Positions 23,666-29,307 of a stretch of DNA of 36,059 bases are shown piece after piece. Below the pieces are notes generated by a model. It had not been told where the DNA came from. It worked only from the letters and a program-made list of their open reading frames with translations, and ran no database searches. The position numbers and the translations under genes were made by a program. How positions within the stretch are numbered: the first letter of the stretch is position 1; the number at the start of each line of letters is the position of its first letter. The stretch is from a virus: positions 1-36,059 of the IMG/VR virus record IMGVR_UViG_3300021956_000037, one strand, 5' to 3'.

Positions 23666-23730
23666 CTATTTTTGATACCAGGGTAGCCTGAACCCTGAAA
23701 AACGCTCTAAGGGCGTTTAAATCGGTCTAA

Positions 23731-23750
23731 TGTAAAGATATGTAAAGATA
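23731..23750 (+). repeat. Tandem 10-mer TGTAAAGATA x2
   Basis: Two perfect copies of TGTAAAGATA follow each other without spacing, one helix turn apart. They lie upstream of the early leader, so a regulator of rightward transcription could bind them side by side on one face of the DNA. A 5-bp hairpin TAGGG/CCCTA (23759-23772) follows. Confidence 0.65.
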
Positions 23751-23791
23751 GGCAAACCTAGGGTTTTCCCTAATGTGCAGTCCTGGAAGGG

Positions 23792-23833
23792 GGTGTTACA
23801 GTAGAACCAATGACAGAGCACAGGGTTCTGTCA
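23792..23833 (+). promoter_or_regulatory. Possible extended -10 promoter and 5' leader stem-loop of the early unit
   Basis: TGTTACAGT (23794-23802) fits an extended -10 (TG-N-TACAGT); the -35 position holds only TGTGCA, a weak match. A start near 23809 would place a 7-bp stem (TGACAGA 23811-23817 with TCTGTCA 23827-23833) at the very 5' end of the mRNA, where it could protect the transcript. The ribosome binding site AAAGGA follows at 23841. Confidence 0.4.
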
Positions 23834-23853
23834 GACATGCAAAGGATCCGCAC

Positions 23854-24045
23854 ATGAACCGCACTCAAGCTATCCAGTCCCTGACCGCTCAGGAAACCAT
23901 CATCAATGTGCTCAATGAGCAATATGCCACACTAAACCGCAAACTGGCCTGGGCTGTTGGTGACGAGTATGACGAAACCAAAGCACTCATGCGCTCTGTC
24001 AGTCGTGCCCTGGCGTACGCATATCGTCTCAATAACCAAGGGTAA
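23854..24045 (+). CDS. Small early protein, unknown function
   Basis: First gene of the rightward unit. Read from the ATG at 23854 because AAAGGA lies seven bases upstream and the extra upstream codons (to 23773) cross the leader stem-loop. The 63-residue product is helical (NRTQAIQSLTAQETIINVLN, EQYATLNRKLAWAV) with a basic C-terminal helix (KALMRSVSRALAYAYRLNNQ). No family recognised. First position in the early unit is typical of host-takeover proteins, but nothing in the sequence proves that. Confidence 0.7.
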   Translation: MNRTQAIQSLTAQETIINVLNEQYATLNRKLAWAVGDEYDETKALMRSVSRALAYAYRLNNQG

Positions 24046-24052
24046 ACACCTA

Positions 24053-24080
24053 TTGTCAGCCCTTCAGGGCTGGCTACAAT
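24053..24080 (+). promoter_or_regulatory. Promoter with inverted repeat in its spacer
   Basis: TTGTCA (24053-24058) and TACAAT (24075-24080) are each 5/6 to consensus and 16 bp apart. The spacer is a hairpin: CAGCCC (24057-24062), loop TTCA, GGGCTG (24067-24072). The same design is seen before the SSB gene at 31103-31131. The repeat can serve as operator, or alternatively the hairpin acts in the RNA of an upstream transcript. Confidence 0.5.
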
Positions 24081-24105
24081 GAAACCATCACCAACGGAGC
24101 AAACC

Positions 24106-24201
24106 ATGAAAGAATCCATCCTAGACTACATCCTAGCCGTCGCCATTGGCCTCTGCCTGACAATGGCGGCTCTGGCTTACTTTGACATTCTAACCAAGTG
24201 A
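24106..24201 (+). CDS. 31-residue single-pass membrane protein
   Basis: ATG at 24106 with GGAG eight bases upstream; an in-frame ATG at 24079 has no site. The product starts MKESILDYILAVAIGLCL and is one transmembrane helix (about 5-27) with a short polar end (DILTK). The next gene's ribosome binding site overlaps the stop codon. Tiny membrane proteins of early phage regions often target host membrane enzymes; the role here is unknown. Confidence 0.65.
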   Translation: MKESILDYILAVAIGLCLTMAALAYFDILTK

Positions 24202-24209
24202 GGGAAACC

Positions 24210-24416
24210 ATGACCACAATGACGATTTATTACGGTAAAACCCTTCCGATCAAGGCGGTGGGTAAACACCAATGCAAACTGTTGAGCTTTGCTAGCACCT
24301 ATCGTGGGTGGCATACATTTGCACAGGATCGTGATACAGTCCGTGCAGTTGAGGGACTTAAGCGAAAAGGGTGTCTTGAAGTGATAGGGGATCAATTTCG
24401 GTTTATCTACCCTTAA
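24210..24416 (+). CDS. Small early protein, winged-helix-like
   Basis: ATG at 24210 with GAGGGAAA upstream; an in-frame GTG at 24198 is less likely. The 68-residue basic product (TTMTIYYGKTLPIKAVGKHQ, CKLLSFASTYRGWHTFAQDR, DTVRAVEGLKRKGCLEVIGD, QFRFIYP) reads as helix-helix followed by a short beta hairpin, the plan of a small winged helix. I recall similar early-region phage proteins without a function. DNA binding is a guess from the fold impression only. Confidence 0.65.
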   Translation: MTTMTIYYGKTLPIKAVGKHQCKLLSFASTYRGWHTFAQDRDTVRAVEGLKRKGCLEVIGDQFRFIYP

Positions 24417-24497
24417 CTGACAGGTCAACTGATAGTCTCTGATGGGGGCTATCGGGTGCGCTGTTGCACCGATTCACACTTATCGAGGATTGATACC

Positions 24498-24764
24498 ATG
24501 ACACATTTTTTTGTTGAAATCACCGATACCTTTGGAGGCGAGGCGAACTATTCTTGGGTCACACGCCATAAGGTCAAAGCCTCCACAATTCGGGGCGCTG
24601 TTGTCCGAATCAATCGGGATTCTGGATTAGGCTTTCGTAAAACCCATGATATGGGGGATTCAACCCGCTATGATAGCCATTCTGGGGCTACTTGTGCATT
24701 CATTGAACAATGGGACGATTCAACCCACAATGAAGCATTCCACGTTAACCACACCCTCGCATAA
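24498..24764 (+). CDS. Small early protein, unknown function
   Basis: ATG at 24498 with GAGG upstream; codons before it (to 24456) run through a leader with two hairpins and are unlikely to be translated. The 88-residue product is His-rich and acidic (THFFVEITDTFGGEANYSWV, TRHKVKASTIRGAVVRINRD, SGLGFRKTHDMGDSTRYDSH, FIEQWDDSTHNEAFHVNHTL). I have seen similar small phage proteins starting with a beta strand and FGGEANYSWV. No function known. The 81 bases before it hold GATAG/CTATC and GGTGC/GCACC stem-loops. Confidence 0.68.
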   Translation: MTHFFVEITDTFGGEANYSWVTRHKVKASTIRGAVVRINRDSGLGFRKTHDMGDSTRYDSHSGATCAFIEQWDDSTHNEAFHVNHTLA

Positions 24765-24788
24765 TTCACACTTGCAAAGGATATGCAC

Positions 24789-25079
24789 ATGAGCGATAAA
24801 ACCTACAATGGATGGACAAACTACGCTACTTGGCGGGTTAACCTGGAGATTTTCGATGGATTCGACCCTTACGATTATTTCAGCGACAATCAAGCAGACA
24901 TGGAAGACCTCTTGCCTGAAAACCTGAAAGAATACACCGAAGGCCTCATTTATGACATGGGAGGAGGAGAGGGTAATATTGCCGTTGACTATGCACTCGC
25001 TTTCTTGAAGGAGGTTAACTGGTACGAAATCGCCAAACATATGATCGAAGAATATGCTGAGGAGACCGACAATGCTTGA
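24789..25079 (+). CDS. Conserved early phage protein (YNGWTNYATW family)
   Basis: I use the ATG at 24789, not that at 24783, because the leader TTGCAAAGGATATGCACATG repeats the leader of the first early gene, whose start is the second ATG position. The 96-residue acidic product begins SDKTYNGWTNYATWRVNLEI, a motif I recognise from a widespread small phage family (possibly DUF7249, from memory). The rest is helical (QADMEDLLPENLKEYTEGLI, NWYEIAKHMIEEYAEETDNA). Function unknown. It overlaps the next gene by eight bases. Confidence 0.75.
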   Translation: MSDKTYNGWTNYATWRVNLEIFDGFDPYDYFSDNQADMEDLLPENLKEYTEGLIYDMGGGEGNIAVDYALAFLKEVNWYEIAKHMIEEYAEETDNA

Positions 25080-25338
25080 TCTTACAGAAGAACAGACCCG
25101 CAAATTGACTGTATGGGCTTATGAGCGCCTTTGGGATATGATGGACAGGGGATCATATGAGGGTGACAACTGGTTCACGATGGACGACTCTATCCCTGAA
25201 CTAGAGGGCAAGATTGACGTTAACATATGGGATGACGGGGAAAACGGCTCATTCGTCCAAGCCGCCGCCTATGAAATTATAACCCTGCCTGATGGCGTAC
25301 AGCATACTGTATGCGATTCATGGGCTAAATTGTTTTAG
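25072..25338 (+). CDS. Small acidic early protein, unknown function
   Basis: ATG at 25072 with GAGGAG upstream inside the previous gene; an upstream in-frame ATG at 25054 has no site. The 88-residue product has a helical start (LDLTEEQTRKLTVWAYERLW), a Gly/Asp-rich centre (GDNWFTMDDSIPELEGKIDV, IWDDGENGSFVQAAAYEIIT) and CDSWAKLF at the end. Strong acidity could indicate DNA mimicry, but the charge is not organised in an obvious helix pattern. No family recognised. Confidence 0.68.
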   Translation: MLDLTEEQTRKLTVWAYERLWDMMDRGSYEGDNWFTMDDSIPELEGKIDVNIWDDGENGSFVQAAAYEIITLPDGVQHTVCDSWAKLF

Positions 25339-25353
25339 TTGGAGAATTGAACC

Positions 25354-25653
25354 ATGAAAATAAACGAATTAAACGGAGATGCTTTGGATCTAGCAGTTGC
25401 AAACTGTGAAGGACTAGCATTAAAAAAGGATGAAACCTGGGCCGAATATTCGACAGACTGGGCATATGGTGGCCCTATCATTGAGAGGGAAAAGATCGAG
25501 ATATTTCTGCGGGATGAGCAGTGGTTCGCTTATTCGTCTTTTTCTCTCCCTATGGATTTTCCTGGCGATAGTCCATTAATAGCCGCCATGCGGTGCTATG
25601 TTGCAGGCATGCGAGGTTCACATATTGAATTGACAGGAGCAGAGCATGACTGA
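25354..25653 (+). CDS. DUF2591 family phage protein
   Basis: This 99-residue protein matches the DUF2591 pattern I know from enterobacterial and other phages: an opening KINELNGDALDLAVANCEGL, then YSTDWAYGGPIIEREKIEIF and, near the end, DSPLIAAMRCYVAGMRGSHI. Members are small soluble proteins in early or accessory phage regions with no established function. GGAGAA precedes the ATG. It overlaps the next 34-codon gene by eight bases. Confidence 0.82.
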   Translation: MKINELNGDALDLAVANCEGLALKKDETWAEYSTDWAYGGPIIEREKIEIFLRDEQWFAYSSFSLPMDFPGDSPLIAAMRCYVAGMRGSHIELTGAEHD

Positions 25654-25750
25654 TCCCTATTGGCCCTTCCCTACTCAACCCCTGAAACCCTACCAAGACC
25701 CTAAAGGTTTTGTCCCTTATCCATCAGACGCTGAGGATTCACCTATATGA
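25646..25750 (+). CDS. 34-residue proline-rich protein
   Basis: ATG at 25646 has AGGAG seven bases upstream within the DUF2591 gene. The product, TDPYWPFPTQPLKPYQDPKG and a short acidic end, is one fifth proline with aromatic residues between, so it is probably unstructured or binds through short linear motifs. The stop overlaps the next start as ATGA. Overlaps at both ends argue that it is translated. I do not know a relative. Confidence 0.6.
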   Translation: MTDPYWPFPTQPLKPYQDPKGFVPYPSDAEDSPI

Positions 25751-26004
25751 ACACATTAAATACTGTAATCTTTGAATGGACACCGCCAGACCTCAATTCT
25801 CCGGTGGATGTCACTATCGCCTTTGAGTACCATTGGCGATATGATGCAAAATGCAACAGCGAATATGAATGGGCAGACCCGTACGTTGAAGCTATCTACG
25901 TTGGAAACGTTGACATTATGCCTGTCATGGATACTATCTACGTTGATATGGCCTTGGATGCCTACCTTAAACACATTGAAAGGGAACGGAATGAGCAATA
26001 CTGA
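25747..26004 (+). CDS. Small acidic early protein, unknown function
   Basis: This 85-residue protein begins NTLNTVIFEWTPPDLNSPVD and has VTIAFEYHWRYDAKCNSEYE, ADPYVEAIYVGNVDIMPVMD and a helical end (MALDAYLKHIERERNEQY). It is rich in Asp, Glu, Tyr and Trp, beta first and then helix. No family recognised. The start overlaps the previous stop (ATGA) and the 3' end overlaps the next gene by 14 bases. Confidence 0.68.
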   Translation: MNTLNTVIFEWTPPDLNSPVDVTIAFEYHWRYDAKCNSEYEWADPYVEAIYVGNVDIMPVMDTIYVDMALDAYLKHIERERNEQY

Positions 26005-26251
26005 GCAAACTATCTGGCTTTTGGGGTCTGTCACTGCCGTAGCCCTGTCCGGGGTCATTGGATACCGATTGAGTACCCATTTCAATGATATTGAGAACCA
26101 GGGAGCACAATCCCGATGCTATTCGACTAAGCACTCGGACGCCTATGTTGCCAAGGTTGGCCCAGATGACTTTGTGTGCTTCCGGGAAGACTATCATCGC
26201 AAGAAAATCACCAAGTCTCTGATTGTCATGCCCGATAGGGCTCTAGAATAG
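25991..26251 (+). CDS. Small membrane-anchored early protein
   Basis: ATG at 25991 has AAGGGA upstream; a longer open frame from 25772 only overlaps the previous gene in another frame. The 86-residue product has an N-terminal transmembrane helix (about 8-27, IWLLGSVTAVALSGVIGYRL), then a hydrophilic part (QGAQSRCYSTKHSDAYVAKV, DDFVCFREDYHRKKITKSLI). It probably sits with a cytoplasmic or periplasmic tail of about 55 residues. A 5-bp hairpin (GGCCC/GGGCC, 26260-26275) follows without a T run; the 109-base gap to the next gene holds no other gene. Confidence 0.65.
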   Translation: MSNTEQTIWLLGSVTAVALSGVIGYRLSTHFNDIENQGAQSRCYSTKHSDAYVAKVGPDDFVCFREDYHRKKITKSLIVMPDRALE

Positions 26252-26360
26252 CCCAGGAAGGCCCTTAAACGGGCCCAGGAGCGATTATTTTGAGGTGGTT
26301 AAGGGGTGGGTAGCCACAACGCCTAAAAACGGCTAAAATCGAGGATTTTGAGGAGACACT

Positions 26361-26609
26361 ATGCGTTGTCAATGCTGTAATGAAATTTTAACTGATTTTG
26401 AATCAACCAGGAGGATAAGACACACCAGCGTGTATTTTGACCTTTGCAACCCCTGTTTTGTGTCAATTGACACCCATCTGCCGGTCTCAGAACGTAAAGA
26501 CCTTGCTACTGTAGGGGACTTTGATGACCATCTGAGCACCGAAGGGACAGAAGACGTACTATATAATAACTATAGAGTACTTAGAAGCATAGAAGACATC
26601 AATGATTAA
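26361..26609 (+). CDS. Small zinc-ribbon-like early protein
   Basis: This 82-residue protein has an N-terminal cysteine set (CQCC at 3-6, CNPC at 29-32) spaced as a zinc ribbon: RCQCCNEILTDFESTRRIRH, then VYFDLCNPCFVSIDTHLPVS. The second half is acidic (DFDDHLSTEGTEDVLYNNY). Such a pair of knuckles fits binding to RNA polymerase, ribosome or nucleic acid, a common plan for small phage regulators, but no relative is recognised. GAGGAG precedes the ATG. The stop codon lies in an AT-rich hairpin (AATGATT 26601-26607 with AATCATT 26612-26618). Confidence 0.68.
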   Translation: MRCQCCNEILTDFESTRRIRHTSVYFDLCNPCFVSIDTHLPVSERKDLATVGDFDDHLSTEGTEDVLYNNYRVLRSIEDIND

Positions 26610-26663
26610 TAAATCATTAATGTTTATTGTCTTAAATTAACTTTAAAGATAAAGGGGTACACC

Positions 26664-26846
26664 ATGGAAAACGAAAGCACTGATGAATTGATGCAATTGA
26701 TTGAAGAATCATGGTATTGGTCTACAATCAATGATATTGTCGATATTTTTGACAAATACGGCATGGATAACGTCCTTGCAGACGTTGGAAACATGAAAAT
26801 CCAGAGAGAAGAAGCCAAGGGTAACAAATTAGAGGAAGACATCTAA
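26664..26846 (+). CDS. Small acidic helical protein, unknown function
   Basis: This 60-residue product (ENESTDELMQLIEESWYWST, INDIVDIFDKYGMDNVLADV, GNMKIQREEAKGNKLEEDI) is all-helical by eye and strongly acidic. AGGGG precedes the ATG. No family recognised. A hydrophobic 18-codon frame (26846-26902) starts on its stop codon and ends in a perfect palindrome, see that entry. Confidence 0.62.
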   Translation: MENESTDELMQLIEESWYWSTINDIVDIFDKYGMDNVLADVGNMKIQREEAKGNKLEEDI

Positions 26847-26888
26847 TGTTGTTGTCTTTCTTTGTTTTTGTCTTAACCATCATTAAAC

Positions 26889-26904
26889 TGTCACTTAAGT
26901 GACA
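26889..26904. promoter_or_regulatory. Perfect 16-bp palindrome, probable operator
   Basis: TGTCACTTAAGTGACA is fully self-complementary and lies 11 bases before the next ATG, directly upstream of its GGAG site. It covers the last codons and stop of an 18-codon hydrophobic frame (MLLSFFVFVLTIIKLSLK, 26846-26902). As DNA it fits a dimeric regulator; as RNA it could mask the ribosome binding site. Confidence 0.55.
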
Positions 26905-26915
26905 CTGGAGTACTT

Positions 26916-27101
26916 ATGAAAGTCATCATGGAATACACATTGCCGGAGGAATCTTTCCTGCTGAAGTGTGCCGAGGAAGCGGTGAGCAATAGAATGCTCC
27001 TAGAATCGATTAAAAGCACCCTAGGATCGCATGAAAACTATGGGGTAGGGGCAGAGATAGTCCTACAGGAAATAAAGGCTCAAATGAGGGGATTTAAGTG
27101 A
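26916..27101 (+). CDS. Small protein upstream of the primase-helicase
   Basis: This 61-residue product (KVIMEYTLPEESFLLKCAEE, AVSNRMLLESIKSTLGSHEN, YGVGAEIVLQEIKAQMRGFK) has a short strand and then helices. Its stop overlaps the GTG codon of the helicase frame (GTGA), so the two may be coupled. GGAG lies eight bases before the ATG, directly after the 16-bp palindrome. No family recognised; position before the helicase suggests a replication-related role at most. Confidence 0.65.
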   Translation: MKVIMEYTLPEESFLLKCAEEAVSNRMLLESIKSTLGSHENYGVGAEIVLQEIKAQMRGFK

Positions 27102-28777
27102 CCATAACAGCCCAGGGATGGCGCAAGCGACAGATCGCTGACGCTATCGAGGCGAATACTCAAGGAATTAATATGCTACATGAAACAACCTCAGAATTCG
27201 TTAGGCATATCGCCTGCGAGCACTGCGGCTCCTCTGACGCCAATGCTCTCTACAGTGATGGCCACACCTACTGCTTTGCCTGTGGAGTGATAGAATCTGA
27301 ATCCTCCCACGAGGATAAAGAACGATGGAAAGAAGCAATTAACCGAGCGAATGCCATGAAAACAGAAGGCGAAGTTAAACCGATCCCAGACCGAGGGATC
27401 ACCAGGGACACCTGTGAGCACTACAAGGTCACTCAGACGGGTCAGAAGCATATCTATCCGTATGCTGATGAGACTGGCGCTTATGTGGCCTCCAAGGTGC
27501 GTACAGTGGCTAATAAGACCTTCTCGGTGGAGGGACATTGGGGTAAATCTACCTTGTTCGGTCAATCCCTGTTCCACAAGGGAGGCAAGTACGTCACGCT
27601 GGTGGAGGGTGAACTGGACGCACTAGCGGCCTTCCAGATGCTAGGCAGCAAGTGGCCTGTGGTATCGATCAAGAATGGTGCTCAGAGTGCCCTGAAGGAC
27701 TGTAAGGCTAACTTTGAATGGCTGGACTCCTTTGATAGCGTGGTGATCTGCTTTGATGCTGATGAGCCTGGGAAGAAGGCCGCAGAGGAGGTAGCTGAAC
27801 TGTTCGGTGTTAAGGCTAAGATTGTTAAACATATTCAAAACTGTAAGGATGCCTGTGATTATCTTAAATCTGGTGAAACGAAGTCTTTTGTCGATTCTTG
27901 GTGGAAGGCTGAGACGTATGTCCCTGACGGAATTGTTGCTGCCTCGTCACTCTGGGATGAAGTAAGCAAACCAGAGCAACCTGCGGAGGCTCTGTATCCC
28001 TTCAAGGGACTGAACTCTCTGCTGTATGGGTTCCGTCCTGCTGAACTCGTTACAGTCACCGCAGGCTCTGGACTGGGTAAGAGTCAGTTCCTGCGAGAGA
28101 TCCTCTACCATATTCTGAACACCACGAAGTGGAACATTGGCGGTATGTTCTTGGAGGAATCTGTACGAAAGACTGCCAGGAGCATTATGAGTCTCAGAGC
28201 TAACAAGCTCCTGCACCTGCCAGACACCAAAGTATCAACAGAGGAGTTACACGATGCTTTCCAGCATACTCTTGGGACTGATCGTATTTATCTTTTTGAC
28301 CATTTCGGTAGCACTTCTGCTGATAACATTATTAATCGCATCCGGTACATGGCAAAGGCTTGTGATTGTCGGATTGTATTTCTCGATCATTTATCTATCA
28401 TCATTTCTGGTCAAGATAACGGAGACGAGCGCAAGGCCATTGATGTAATGATGACTCGCCTGCGTACACTGGTGCAGGAACTTAACATTACTTTGATTGT
28501 TGTATCTCACCTGAAGCGTCCTAACGGCAACCAAGGCCACGAAGACGGGCAGGCGGTGTCTCTAAGCCAGCTGCGAGGCTCAGGAGCCATTGCACAGCTC
28601 TCAGACGCTGTGATTACCCTAGAACGTAACTCCATGAGCGCAGACGCTACTGAGAGGCACACCACTAAGGTAGCAGTAGCGAAGAACCGCTACAGCGGTC
28701 TCACTGGGCCAGCCTGTGACCTGCGCTATGATGTGGATACTGGTAGAATGTTTGAAGTTAAACTGGAGGATCTATGA
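27098..28777 (+). CDS. T7-type DNA primase-helicase
   Basis: This protein, 559 residues from the GTG, unwinds DNA at the fork and makes primers. Its domains are a zinc-binding primase ribbon (C40, C43, C59, C62 in CEHCGSSDANALYSDGHTYC), a TOPRIM core (E170, E172, D174 in VEGELDALAAFQ; D220 and D222 in VICFDADEPG) and a RecA-like hexameric helicase with Walker A AGSGLGKS (322-329) and Walker B RIVFLDH (D430). Length and order match T7 gp4 (566 residues). GTG at 27098 overlaps the previous stop; ATG at 27173, with AAGGA before it, gives an N-terminus closer to T7 gp4, so the true start may be there. All catalytic motifs are intact. Confidence 0.95.
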   Translation: MTITAQGWRKRQIADAIEANTQGINMLHETTSEFVRHIACEHCGSSDANALYSDGHTYCFACGVIESESSHEDKERWKEAINRANAMKTEGEVKPIPDRGITRDTCEHYKVTQTGQKHIYPYADETGAYVASKVRTVANKTFSVEGHWGKSTLFGQSLFHKGGKYVTLVEGELDALAAFQMLGSKWPVVSIKNGAQSALKDCKANFEWLDSFDSVVICFDADEPGKKAAEEVAELFGVKAKIVKHIQNCKDACDYLKSGETKSFVDSWWKAETYVPDGIVAASSLWDEVSKPEQPAEALYPFKGLNSLLYGFRPAELVTVTAGSGLGKSQFLREILYHILNTTKWNIGGMFLEESVRKTARSIMSLRANKLLHLPDTKVSTEELHDAFQHTLGTDRIYLFDHFGSTSADNIINRIRYMAKACDCRIVFLDHLSIIISGQDNGDERKAIDVMMTRLRTLVQELNITLIVVSHLKRPNGNQGHEDGQAVSLSQLRGSGAIAQLSDAVITLERNSMSADATERHTTKVAVAKNRYSGLTGPACDLRYDVDTGRMFEVKLEDL

Positions 28778-28983
28778 GCAAGTCAGATGGTGGTAAAGGC
28801 AGCAGTCCTCGTCCATTCAGCATCTCGGAAGAGGAATACGCACGTAGGTGGGATGCTGTCTTTGGTAGAGAAGACGTAGAGAAGATCGTGGATGATGCCA
28901 GGAAGTATCTGGAAGAATCAAAACGGACAGAGAAAAGCATCCAAGGATTAGAACAACGATTGAAAGACAATCAAAATGATTGA
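28774..28983 (+). CDS. Small conserved protein after the helicase
   Basis: This 69-residue product starts SKSDGGKGSSPRPFSISEEE, a Gly/Ser-rich opening that I recognise from a small family found beside replication genes in many phages. A charged helix follows (RRWDAVFGREDVEKIVDDAR, KYLEESKRTEKSIQGLEQRL). The ATG overlaps the helicase stop (ATGA). No function is known. Confidence 0.75.
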   Translation: MSKSDGGKGSSPRPFSISEEEYARRWDAVFGREDVEKIVDDARKYLEESKRTEKSIQGLEQRLKDNQND

Positions 28984-29122
28984 ACACATCATTGTAGGGG
29001 CTACAGGGGTGGGCTACGCTATCGTAGGTACTCTCCAGTGGCTCAAGGGGGATCTACCTAACGGTATGATCTGGGTTGGTTACGCTTTTGCTCAGGTGGG
29101 GCTATGGATGAACCTAAAATGA
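28976..29122 (+). CDS. 48-residue membrane protein
   Basis: ATG at 28976 overlaps the end of the previous gene by eight bases; the stop overlaps the next gene by 19. The product has two hydrophobic segments (IEHIIVGATGVGYAIVGTLQ and MIWVGYAFAQVGLWM) joined by a short polar loop (WLKGDLPNG), a hairpin-like membrane topology. Too short for most gene finders, but it fills the only gap between two real genes. Function unknown. Confidence 0.6.
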   Translation: MIEHIIVGATGVGYAIVGTLQWLKGDLPNGMIWVGYAFAQVGLWMNLK

Positions 29123-29307
29123 TGACACTCGATCAACTCGTAGGAAGAATGATGGATCTAGAATCCAAGTATTATGAGTTACAATCGAAGTATCAGACTC
29201 TTATCCATCAATACGAAGAACTGAAAGCATCGCATGAAAGTTGCGCTGGACATAGAAACGAACCTGTCACACAATACGATCCATTTGTGCGTCACAAAAC
29301 ACCTTGA
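29104..29307 (+). CDS. Small coiled-coil protein before the DNA polymerase
   Basis: This 67-residue product has a near-perfect heptad helix (LVGRMMDLESKYYELQSKYQ, TLIHQYEELKASHESCAG) and a polar tail. GGTGGGG precedes the ATG. It overlaps the polymerase gene by 74 bases, so its last 24 residues are encoded in the polymerase start region in another frame. Probably oligomeric. No family recognised. Confidence 0.62.
   Translation: MDEPKMMTLDQLVGRMMDLESKYYELQSKYQTLIHQYEELKASHESCAGHRNEPVTQYDPFVRHKTP

Larger units (their letters stand above)
22860..23853. promoter_or_regulatory. Divergent control region and probable replication origin, no gene
   Basis: About 990 bases without a credible gene separate the leftward late unit from the rightward early unit. 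From left to right it contains an AT-rich stretch with ACATTAAAGT iterons (22909-23034), the late promoter (23044-23072), a pyrimidine-rich part without evident motifs (about 23073-23340), an inverted repeat around twin 15-mers (23346-23447), a Fur-like palindrome (23473-23487), CTATA-NN-GTAC repeats (23518-23575), three DnaA boxes around a palindrome (23597-23665), a 10-bp tandem repeat (23731-23750), a small hairpin (23759-23772) and the early leader with a stem-loop (23811-23833). Confidence 0.8.

Noticed and set aside
23698-23720. Hairpin AAACGC/GCGTTT resembling a minus-strand terminator
   Set aside because: Stem of six with a seven-base loop and a short T run; it points away from any known upstream minus-strand transcript, so a function is not supported.
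23773-23853. N-terminal extension of the first early gene (start at 23773)
   Set aside because: It would translate the leader stem-loop and lacks a ribosome binding site, whereas the ATG at 23854 has AAAGGA at proper distance.
26460-26473. 14-bp palindrome GTGTCAATTGACAC inside the zinc-ribbon gene
   Set aside because: It lies in the middle of coding sequence away from any gene start; a functional site cannot be argued from one copy.
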